This document shows, piece after piece, positions 7,877-15,521 of a stretch of 51,695 bases of DNA. Below the pieces are notes generated by a model, which was given only the letters and a program-made list of their open reading frames with translations, searched no databases and was not told the DNA's origin. This stretch comes from Desulfobacterales bacterium. Its GTDB lineage: Bacteria; Desulfobacterota; Desulfobacteria; Desulfobacterales; JAEINQ01. The translations under genes were made by a program, and so were the position numbers. The number at the start of each line of letters is the position of its first letter. Positions within the stretch are counted from its first letter, which is position 1. The DNA lies in contig JAEINQ010000047.1 in NCBI GenBank assembly GCA_016342285.1, forward strand, positions 1 through 51,695, read 5' to 3'.

Positions 7877-10432
7877 ATGGCTTCAAGCGATAAGATCGGC
7901 GGCACCGTCGCCACGGGGACCCTCGGCACCTTTGCCGGGGTCTTCACCCCCAGCGTCCTGACCATCCTGGGTATCATCCTGTTCCTGCGTCTGGGCTTTG
8001 TGGTGGGCAGCGCCGGGTTTTTGGGTGCCCTGGCCATCATCGGACTGGCCAACACCATATCGGTACTGACCAGCGTGTCGCTCTCGGCCGTAGCCACCAA
8101 CCTCCGGGTCAAAGGCGGCGGGGATTACTATCTGATCTCCCGAACCCTGGGCCTGGAGTTCGGCGGGGCCATCGGCATCGTCCTTTTCCTGGCCCAATCG
8201 GTCTCCATCGCCTTTTACGGCATCGGTTTCGGCGAGGCCGTCGCCCCCATGCTCCCCTGGGTCGTGAGTCCGCGGCTGGTGGCCACGGGCGCCATCGCCG
8301 CCCTCTTCATCCTGGCCTGGCTCGGCGCCGACTGGGCCACCCGCTTTCAATTCGTGGTCATGGCCCTGCTGGTTGCCGCCCTGGTCGCCTTTGTCGCCGG
8401 AGCGGTGCCGCAATGGCACCCGGCCCTGATTCGGGCGAACGGGTCCGCGCCCGCCGGCGCCCCGCCCTTTTGGGTGCTTTTTGCCCTCTTTTTTCCGGCG
8501 GTGACCGGGTTCACCCAGGGGGTGAGCATGTCGGGAGACCTGCGCGACCCCGGCAAAAGCCTGCCCTTGGGCACCTTTGCTGCCGTAGGCATATCCATCA
8601 TTGTTTATCTCGGTGTGGCGATCCTTTTTGCCGGCACCCAGACCAATGCCGACCTGGCCGCCGATTACGGCGCCATGAAGCGCCTGGCCCGGTTTCCGGC
8701 CCTGATCGACGCCGGGGTCATCGCCGCCACACTCTCGTCTGCCATGGCCTCCTTTCTGGGGGCCCCCAGAATTCTGCAGTCCCTGGCAGCCGACCGCATC
8801 TTCGGCTTTTTGGGGCCTTTTTCCAAAGGGGTCGGCCCGGCCAACAACCCCCGGCGCGGGGTGCTGCTCAGCGGTGCCATCGCCCTGGTCACGGTGGCCC
8901 TGGGCAACCTGAACCTCATCGCGCCGGTGGTCTCCATGTTCTTTTTGATCTCCTACGGGCTGCTCAACTACGCGACGTATTTCGAGGCCCGGTCCGCCAG
9001 CCCGTCTTTTCGCCCCCGCTTCCGGTGGTTCGACCGCCGGCTGAGCCTAGCCGGCGCCCTGGCCTGCCTCGGGGTCATGCTGGCCATCGACCTCAAGACC
9101 GGGCTGGTGGCGGTCTCCGTCCTCTTTGCCCTCTATCAGTACCTCAAACGAACCGCCGGGCCGGCCCGATGGGCCGACAGCCGCCGATCCTTCCATTTGC
9201 AGCAGGTGCGCGAGCACCTTCTGGCCGCGGCAAGCGAACCCGAGCATCCCCGGGACTGGCGTCCGGGCATACTGGCCTTGAGCCGCGACCCGGAGCGCCG
9301 GGAACGCCTGCTGCGTTTCGCCCAGTGGATTGCCGGTGAAAGCGGGCTGGTTTCGGCGGTGAGCTTCGTGGAAGGGACCGGCGTCGGCATGCTGCGCCTT
9401 CAGGCCAAAGCCGAAGCCGAGCTTCAGGCCGACATCACCCGTCGAGGCCACAGCGCCTTTCCCCTGGCGGTGATCGCACCGGACCTGGAAATCGGCGTGT
9501 CAACCCTGGTCCAGGCATACGGCATCGGGCCGGTCAAGGCCAACACCATCCTGCTCAACTGGTTTCAGGGAGACGCCCGTGAAGACGACCGGCGTCGTGA
9601 CTTCGGCCGCAACCTCCGGGCCGCCTTTCGTCTGGGATGCAACCTGGTAATTGTCGACATCAAGGATCCGGAGACCTTGCTGGCCGAGGGCGAAAGGCCG
9701 CGACGCATCGACATCTGGTGGCAAGATGACGCCACCGGCCGCCTGGCCCTGCTCCTGGCCCACCTGATGACCCGTAGCGCCCCCTGGGAATCGGCCCGGC
9801 TGAAGGTGATCACCGCCGACGCCGAGGCGCCCGAAGACGCCCTGGAAAAACTGCGCCGGACCCTGGACGACGTGCGCATCGATGCCGACCCTGTGGTGAT
9901 CGACGAAATGACGGCCGACACACTGGCCGCCGTCTCTGACGAGGCGGACCTGGTTTTCCTCCCCTTTCGTCTCCGGTGGCATGCGGTGGTTGACCCGTCC
10001 GGCACCCCCTGGGGACCGTTGCTGGAAAACATTAAAAACGCCGTGCTGGTCCTGGCCGCTGAAGACATCGACCTGGATGCCGAACCCGAAGAGGGGGAGG
10101 CCGCCTTGCGGGCCGAAGCCCAGGATGCCCTGGATGCGGCCAAAAACCGGACGCAAAAGGCCCTGAAAGCGACCGAAGCCGCCGCCGGAGCAGCCGAGGC
10201 GGCGCGGTCCGACCTGGAAAGGCTCCTGGCGGAAGAAAACCCCGGCGAAGACGACCCTCGCCTGTCAGCGGCCCGAAAAAAAGTCGAGGCCGCCGCACGC
10301 GAGGCGGAGAGCGCATCACGAAAGGCGGCCAAGGCCACGGCCGTGGCCGAACAGACCGAGCGGGAAGCCCTGGCCCGAGGCATCGCCGCGGATCCAGCCA
10401 AAGCCCCCGAAAATGAGGTCAGCGATGATTAA
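7877..10432 (+). CDS. Cation-chloride-cotransporter-like permease (APC superfamily, SLC12 type)
   Basis: This 851-residue protein has a twelve-helix transporter domain (about 20-430). The first helix carries GVFTPSVLTILGIILFLRLG, typical of Na-K-Cl/K-Cl cotransporters and their bacterial relatives; KGGGDYYLISRTLGLEFGG follows. A soluble C-terminal domain (about 440-720) matches the cytosolic region of that family. The final 110 residues are an alanine-, glutamate- and lysine-rich helix-forming tail (about 735-845), which looks like a coiled coil and is not a usual part of the family. The expected role is coupled movement of cations with chloride, or less likely amino acids, across the inner membrane. 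A ribosome-binding site (AGGAAA) precedes the ATG, and the MscS gene ends 24 bp upstream, suggesting a shared osmotic role. Confidence 0.8.
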   Translation: MASSDKIGGTVATGTLGTFAGVFTPSVLTILGIILFLRLGFVVGSAGFLGALAIIGLANTISVLTSVSLSAVATNLRVKGGGDYYLISRTLGLEFGGAIGIVLFLAQSVSIAFYGIGFGEAVAPMLPWVVSPRLVATGAIAALFILAWLGADWATRFQFVVMALLVAALVAFVAGAVPQWHPALIRANGSAPAGAPPFWVLFALFFPAVTGFTQGVSMSGDLRDPGKSLPLGTFAAVGISIIVYLGVAILFAGTQTNADLAADYGAMKRLARFPALIDAGVIAATLSSAMASFLGAPRILQSLAADRIFGFLGPFSKGVGPANNPRRGVLLSGAIALVTVALGNLNLIAPVVSMFFLISYGLLNYATYFEARSASPSFRPRFRWFDRRLSLAGALACLGVMLAIDLKTGLVAVSVLFALYQYLKRTAGPARWADSRRSFHLQQVREHLLAAASEPEHPRDWRPGILALSRDPERRERLLRFAQWIAGESGLVSAVSFVEGTGVGMLRLQAKAEAELQADITRRGHSAFPLAVIAPDLEIGVSTLVQAYGIGPVKANTILLNWFQGDAREDDRRRDFGRNLRAAFRLGCNLVIVDIKDPETLLAEGERPRRIDIWWQDDATGRLALLLAHLMTRSAPWESARLKVITADAEAPEDALEKLRRTLDDVRIDADPVVIDEMTADTLAAVSDEADLVFLPFRLRWHAVVDPSGTPWGPLLENIKNAVLVLAAEDIDLDAEPEEGEAALRAEAQDALDAAKNRTQKALKATEAAAGAAEAARSDLERLLAEENPGEDDPRLSAARKKVEAAAREAESASRKAAKATAVAEQTEREALARGIAADPAKAPENEVSDD

Positions 10433-10441
10433 ACGAAGTTT

Positions 10442-10546
10442 CACACTTTAGTGCATTTTAGGCATTGGACAACAAATGAAACGGCATAGCCACTGGACTC
10501 TGATCACACCCAAAGGACGTGGATTCCTTCTTCGAATTGAAACGCC
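10442..10546 (+). repeat. Dispersed intergenic repeat, copy B
   Basis: This copy begins ten bases after the stop of the permease gene. It matches copy D (34263-34360) at about nine positions in ten over 98 bp. Shared blocks include CACACTTTAGTGCATTTTAG, AAATGAAACGGCATAGCC, CCCAAAGGACGTGGATT and CTTCTTCGAATT. The hairpin around CACACCC/GGACGTG is weaker here than in copies A and D. Confidence 0.85.
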
Positions 10547-10843
10547 ATGAATTCGGTTGACAGAATGGCCCAAACGTCGTCTAGTCTTGGGAAAACCGTG
10601 TGATGAATGACGAAGCCCCCTGACCTGAGCCCACGGCAGACTGAGCGAAGACGGCGACCCGGCCCGACGCCAAATTCGAGCGATGACCCCCATTCCGTCA
10701 CGACGCGTCACAGACCGACAAGCCATCATGTTCCCGACTTCGACCATTGATCGTTGCCCACCCGGAACGATTCGATGACGGTGACACGTTTCGAGGCCCT
10801 GACGGTCCCGAGACCCCCACCGACAAATCAACGGAGGCAGGCC
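10547..10843. other. Non-coding spacer before the CBM48 gene
   Basis: Together with repeat copy B this makes a gap of about 410 bp without a convincing gene. The frame of the downstream CBM48 gene is open upstream to 10754, but the strong GGAGG site at 10833 points to 10844 as the start. The spacer probably holds the promoter of the glycogen genes; I cannot pick a -35/-10 or -24/-12 pair with confidence. Confidence 0.4.
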
Positions 10844-11131
10844 ATGGCCGGCAAAAAGCCAATGCAAAAGCGGCGGCGGGTGACCTTTCGCCTGGTGTCA
10901 ACCGAGGCCAGCGAAATTTTCGTCGTCGGCGATTTCAACGACTGGGAGGCCAGGAAACACCCCATGAAGCCTGACGGCACCGGCTCATGGAAAAAGGTTC
11001 TGATGCTCAAACCCGGCCGCTATGAATACCGTTTCCGGGTCGACGGCCGCTGGTGTGATGATCCGGAAAACGACCATCGGGTGCCCAACTGCTTCGGGTC
11101 TCAAAACAATGTGGTGCAGGTGCCCGACTGA
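10844..11131 (+). CDS. Stand-alone glycogen-binding protein (CBM48 / AMPK-beta-like domain)
   Basis: This 95-residue protein is a single early-set beta-sandwich of the isoamylase N-terminal/AMPK-beta type. It shows EIFVVGDFNDWEA, then GSWKKVLMLKPGRYEYRFRV and DGRWCDDPEN, with the conserved tryptophans and the Phe-Asn-Asp-Trp motif that contacts glucan chains. No catalytic domain is attached. GGAGG six bases before the ATG fixes the start. It lies 105 bp upstream of the debranching enzyme. A likely role is binding glycogen and recruiting or regulating neighbouring enzymes; this is inference from family and context. Confidence 0.85.
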   Translation: MAGKKPMQKRRRVTFRLVSTEASEIFVVGDFNDWEARKHPMKPDGTGSWKKVLMLKPGRYEYRFRVDGRWCDDPENDHRVPNCFGSQNNVVQVPD

Positions 11132-11236
11132 GCGGGCGCCATGGCGCCGATCGGTTCACCGCCTTGAAGAGGCAACAACTTAGGGGCCACGATTCGGCCA
11201 CCCGTAACCGGATTCTCCCTGAAACCGAGATTACCC

Positions 11237-14200
11237 ATGGAAAACATCGACGCCATGATCCAGGACCCGGCTCCCGGTACCCACCTGCTTCGGTACCAGG
11301 GAGACGAGCTGGTCCTGACCCTGGCCCTGCCGCACCCCACCGAGGGCCATGCCTTTGTCCGCAGCAATATCGGCCGGGGCGGCGTGGCCCGGGCCGAAAT
11401 CATCGCCGAAGTTCATGAGGCACTGGCGCCCCTGGGTCGGGACTGGTTCGACCTTCCCATGAAGCCGGTGGCCCAAGGTCGATTTTCCCTGCGCCTTCCC
11501 CTTGTCGAAGTGGGTCATTTCGAGGCCAAGGCGTACTTTCTGCCCAAAGGCTCGGACCAGCCCCTGTGGCCCTTGGGCAAAAACACGGCCGTCAATGTCT
11601 CTTCGGCCACCACCTGTTGCGCCAACATCATCTACAACGCCTTTGTCCGACAGTTTGGGCCCAACAAGGCAGGCCTCGGGACCCTGTCGCCCGGGGTGGC
11701 CGACCGGGTCCGGGCACTGGACGGCCAAGGCTATACGGTCATTCCGCCATCGGGAACCTTCCGGCAGCTCATGGGCAATCTTGATTTCATCCTCGGCGAA
11801 CTCGGCTGCCGGTTCGTCCTGTTGCTGCCGATCCACCCCACCCCCACCACCTACGCCCGCATGGGCCGGTTCGGCAGTCCCTATGCCTCTCTGAGCTTTA
11901 CCGCCGTGGACCCGGCCCTGGCCGAATTCGACACCGCCGCCACGCCCCTGGAACAGTTTCTCGAACTGGTCGACGCCATCCACGCACGCCGGGGCGGCCT
12001 TCTCCTCGACATCGCCATCAACCACACCGGCTGGGCGGCGAGCCTCCACGAATCCCACCCCCAGTGGCTGATCCGCGGCGCCGGGGGGCACATTGAAATG
12101 CCCGGCGCCTGGGGGGTCACCTGGGCCGATCTGACCCGGCTCGATTATTCCCGAAAGGATCTGTGGCGGTACATGGCCGACGTCTTTCTCGCCTGGTGCC
12201 GCCGGGGAGTGGACGGATTCCGCTGCGATGCCGGGTACATGATCCCCGTAGACGCCTGGCGATACATCATCGCCCGGGTCCGGGAGCGCTTTCCGGAAAC
12301 CATCTTCTTTCTCGAAGGGCTCGGGGGAAAGATCTCCGTCACCCGGGACCTGCTCAACCGGGCCGGATTCGACTGGGCTTATTCGGAACTGTTTCAAAAT
12401 GACGACCGCGGCGCCATCGAACACTACCTCCCCGGGGCCGATGACATCTCCCAGGGCGAGGGGGTAACCGTCCATTTTGCCGAAACCCACGACAACAACC
12501 GGCTGGCCGCACGATCGACCACCTGGGCACGCATGCGCACGGCCCTGTCCGCCCTCTTTTCCCACCAGGGGGGATTTGCCTTTGCCAACGGCGTGGAATG
12601 GCTGGCCACCGAAAAGATCGACGTTCACGGCGCGCCGTCGCTCAACTGGGGGGCAGCAGATAACCAGGTGGCCTGGATTCAACGACTCAACACCCTGCTC
12701 CGGACCCACCCGGCTTTCTTCCCCGACACCGAACAACGCATGATCCAAACCGGCCAGGGCAATCACCTGGTCCTGCGGCGATGCCACCGACCCACCGGCC
12801 GAACCCTGCTGGTCGCCGTCAACCTGGACACCGAGCAGCCGGGACGGGCCCAATGGCCGACAGCCGAGATGGCTCAGACCGACCTGTTCGATCTACTCGG
12901 CGAAGAACCGGTGACCACCTCCCGGAAAGGCGGCCAAAGCCGGATCGACCTGGCTCCGGGCCAGGTCCGATGTCTCACGGCAGACACCGGGGATTCGCCG
13001 GCCCTGGGCCAAGCCCTGGCATCACCCGGCGCCCTTTCCGCCCGGGTCCTGGATCAGCGGCTGCGCGCCAAGGCCATGGCCGTATGGTCCCATTTCCGGG
13101 GACCCTCGGACCTGGCCGATTTTGACGCCGCGGCAGCAGCCCGGGACCTGGCTGCCGACCCGGCCGGATTCTGCCGGCACCTGGCTCCCGAAGGGGCGCC
13201 GCCGAAGGTTGTCACCTGGTGCTGGCCCACGGATCTTCAGCGGGAGGTCATGGTTCCTCCGGGGCACTTTCTTCTGGTGTTGGCCGAGACACCGTTTCGT
13301 GCCCGCATGGCTGAAAACGGTCCGACGCTCGTTTACGAGGAAAGCCTCGACGGCGGCAGCCGGGGTCATTTCGCCCTCTTTGCACCCCTTCCCGCCCGAA
13401 GTCGGTCGGTGGATCTCTTCCTGTCGGTGTACGATTCGACGGAAAACCGTCAGGCACGAGCGCGCCTTCGCTTTCTCCCCCGGGCGTCAGAGACCCGGGT
13501 TCAGGGGGTCTTCGGACACAAGGAGCTCCTCGATGACCACATGATCTATCTGGGAACCAATGGCCGGGGGGGGATGCTGCGGGCCGCGGCTGCCTGGGGC
13601 CGGATCTTCAGCCGCTACGACGCCTTGCTGGCCGCCAATTTCAATCCCGACTGGCCCGAAGACCGGTGGGTCATGCTGACCCGAATCCGCGCCTGGCTGG
13701 TCTACCAGAAATATTCCCAGGAAATCTGCGTCGACTGTCAGACCGATTTCCTGTGGGAACCGGGCGGGCCGGGCCGGTGGACGTTCGCCGTACCCACGGG
13801 CCAGGGGGAGCATGTCCGTATCTCCGTCGCCCTGGCCATGGCCGACGACGAGAACCGGATGGCCCTAACCGTCCAACGCCACCGGACCGACGAGGTGGCC
13901 GACCGGCTTGATGACGACCGACCGGTGACCCTGATCTTTCGACCGGACGTGGAAAGCCGCAATTTTCACGAGACCACCAAGGCGTTCACCGGTCCGGAAA
14001 CGGCCTGGCCTGACGCGGTCCGACCGCGTCCCGACGGGTTCGTCTTCGACCCGGTGCCGGCAAAGGGGCTGGAGATGGCCATCGCTCCGGGCCGATTCGT
14101 TTCCGAGCCCGAATGGCATTACATGGTCCACCGGCCGGTGGAGGCCGAGCGGGGACTCGATCCGGATTCGGACCTCTTCAGTCCGGGATACTTTTCCCTG

Positions 14201-15508
14201 ACCCTCGCCGGTGGCGAAACCGGCGTGCTCTCGGCCAGGACTCAAGAGGCGGCCCCGACGCCCGGCAAGCCCTGCCCGACCCTCGACGCCAGTCCGGGGT
14301 GGGATCCGGCGACGGTCCTGGCCAAATCCCTGAAACAGTACCTGGTCCGGCGGGGCAACCACGCCACGGTGATCGCCGGCTACCCCTGGTTTCTCGACTG
14401 GGGGCGGGACACCCTCATCGTCACCCGCGGCCTTATCGCCGCCGGCATGACGGCCACGGCCCGGGACGCGCTGATCCAGTTCGCCTCCTTTTCCGAAGGC
14501 GGGACCCTGCCCAACATGATTCGCGGCAACGATACCGGCAACCGGGACACATCAGACGCCCCCCTGTGGCTCTTTACCGCCTGCAGGGACCTAATGCGGT
14601 CCGAGGGCTCGACCGCGTTTCTCGACACCGACTGCAGCGGCAGAACCCTGGGCCAAGCATTGCTGGACCTGGGCGGTAATCTCATGGCCGGGACAGCCAA
14701 CGGCGTCGGCATGGATCCGACCAGCGGACTCCTTTTCAGCCCGTCTCACTTTACCTGGATGGACACCAACCATCCGGCGGCCACGCCTCGCCAGGGCTAC
14801 CCGGTTGAGATTCAGGCCCTTTGGCATGCCGCCCTGGGCCTTCTGGCCGACATCGACAACGGACCGGATTCAGGACGCTGGCGTCAAACGGCGCAGCAGG
14901 TTGAAACCGCCCTGAAAAATCTGTTTTTCCTTCCCCATCAGGGGTATCTGGCCGACTGCCTGGTGGCCGCGCCCGGGACCCCGGCGGCCGCTGCCACCGC
15001 GGACGACGCCCTTCGCCCCAACCAGCTTTTTGCCGTGACCCTGGGCGCCCTGCCTGACGCGGCCCTTTGCCGGCAGGTGCTTGCTGCCTGTGAGGTTTTG
15101 CTGGTCCCCGGCGGCCTTCGGAGCCTGGCCGACCGGCCCGTAGACCACCCGCTCCCCATCATTCACCAGGGACGGCTGCTCAACGACCCCCAACACCCCT
15201 ACCAGGGCCGCTATGAGGGGGACGAGGACACCCAGCGAAAACCAGCCTACCACAACGGCACGGCTTGGACCTGGCTGCTGCCCACCTTCTGCGAGGCGTG
15301 GGCCGCCGTCTACGGTCCGGATGCCCACGAGGCGGCCCTGAGCTGGCTTGCCAGCGGGATCGATCTGACCCGGTCCGGCTGTGTGGGGCATGTCCCGGAA
15401 ATCCTCGACGGCGACGCCCCCCATCGCCCCCGGGGGTGCGATGCCCAGGCCTGGGGGGTGAGCGAACTACTGCGTGTATGGAATAAACTCAACCCTTTGG
15501 ATAAATAA
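11237..15508 (+). CDS. Fused glycogen debranching enzyme (GH13 + GH133)
   Basis: The 1423-residue protein joins two glycosidase modules. The N-terminal GH13 barrel has its four regions intact: DIAINHTG with D258 and H263, GVDGFRCD with nucleophile D331, FFLEGLGG with acid/base E360, and ETHDNN with D419. The C-terminal part (about 1000-1420) is a GH133 amylo-alpha-1,6-glucosidase, with YPWFLDWGRDTLIVTRG near 1050-1065, NMIRGNDTGNRDTSDAPLW near 1095-1110 and RKPAYHNGTAWTWL near 1335. The middle (about 620-1000) is a beta-rich linker region. The predicted work is both steps of debranching, glucanotransfer and 1,6-hydrolysis, in one polypeptide, as in eukaryotic debranching enzyme. Most bacteria use separate, smaller enzymes. 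It lies 13 bp upstream of glycogen phosphorylase, with which it would cooperate. Confidence 0.88.
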   Translation: MENIDAMIQDPAPGTHLLRYQGDELVLTLALPHPTEGHAFVRSNIGRGGVARAEIIAEVHEALAPLGRDWFDLPMKPVAQGRFSLRLPLVEVGHFEAKAYFLPKGSDQPLWPLGKNTAVNVSSATTCCANIIYNAFVRQFGPNKAGLGTLSPGVADRVRALDGQGYTVIPPSGTFRQLMGNLDFILGELGCRFVLLLPIHPTPTTYARMGRFGSPYASLSFTAVDPALAEFDTAATPLEQFLELVDAIHARRGGLLLDIAINHTGWAASLHESHPQWLIRGAGGHIEMPGAWGVTWADLTRLDYSRKDLWRYMADVFLAWCRRGVDGFRCDAGYMIPVDAWRYIIARVRERFPETIFFLEGLGGKISVTRDLLNRAGFDWAYSELFQNDDRGAIEHYLPGADDISQGEGVTVHFAETHDNNRLAARSTTWARMRTALSALFSHQGGFAFANGVEWLATEKIDVHGAPSLNWGAADNQVAWIQRLNTLLRTHPAFFPDTEQRMIQTGQGNHLVLRRCHRPTGRTLLVAVNLDTEQPGRAQWPTAEMAQTDLFDLLGEEPVTTSRKGGQSRIDLAPGQVRCLTADTGDSPALGQALASPGALSARVLDQRLRAKAMAVWSHFRGPSDLADFDAAAAARDLAADPAGFCRHLAPEGAPPKVVTWCWPTDLQREVMVPPGHFLLVLAETPFRARMAENGPTLVYEESLDGGSRGHFALFAPLPARSRSVDLFLSVYDSTENRQARARLRFLPRASETRVQGVFGHKELLDDHMIYLGTNGRGGMLRAAAAWGRIFSRYDALLAANFNPDWPEDRWVMLTRIRAWLVYQKYSQEICVDCQTDFLWEPGGPGRWTFAVPTGQGEHVRISVALAMADDENRMALTVQRHRTDEVADRLDDDRPVTLIFRPDVESRNFHETTKAFTGPETAWPDAVRPRPDGFVFDPVPAKGLEMAIAPGRFVSEPEWHYMVHRPVEAERGLDPDSDLFSPGYFSLTLAGGETGVLSARTQEAAPTPGKPCPTLDASPGWDPATVLAKSLKQYLVRRGNHATVIAGYPWFLDWGRDTLIVTRGLIAAGMTATARDALIQFASFSEGGTLPNMIRGNDTGNRDTSDAPLWLFTACRDLMRSEGSTAFLDTDCSGRTLGQALLDLGGNLMAGTANGVGMDPTSGLLFSPSHFTWMDTNHPAATPRQGYPVEIQALWHAALGLLADIDNGPDSGRWRQTAQQVETALKNLFFLPHQGYLADCLVAAPGTPAAAATADDALRPNQLFAVTLGALPDAALCRQVLAACEVLLVPGGLRSLADRPVDHPLPIIHQGRLLNDPQHPYQGRYEGDEDTQRKPAYHNGTAWTWLLPTFCEAWAAVYGPDAHEAALSWLASGIDLTRSGCVGHVPEILDGDAPHRPRGCDAQAWGVSELLRVWNKLNPLDK

Positions 15509-15521
15509 GGACGACCCGAAC

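Noticed and set aside
11231..12853. A 540-codon open frame antisense to the debranching enzyme, and similar long antisense frames opposite MscS (5330-6247) and the phosphorylase (16305-17477)
   Set aside because: They lie opposite well-supported genes, have Gly/Pro/His/Gln-rich compositions and match no family; they arise from GC-rich codon bias.
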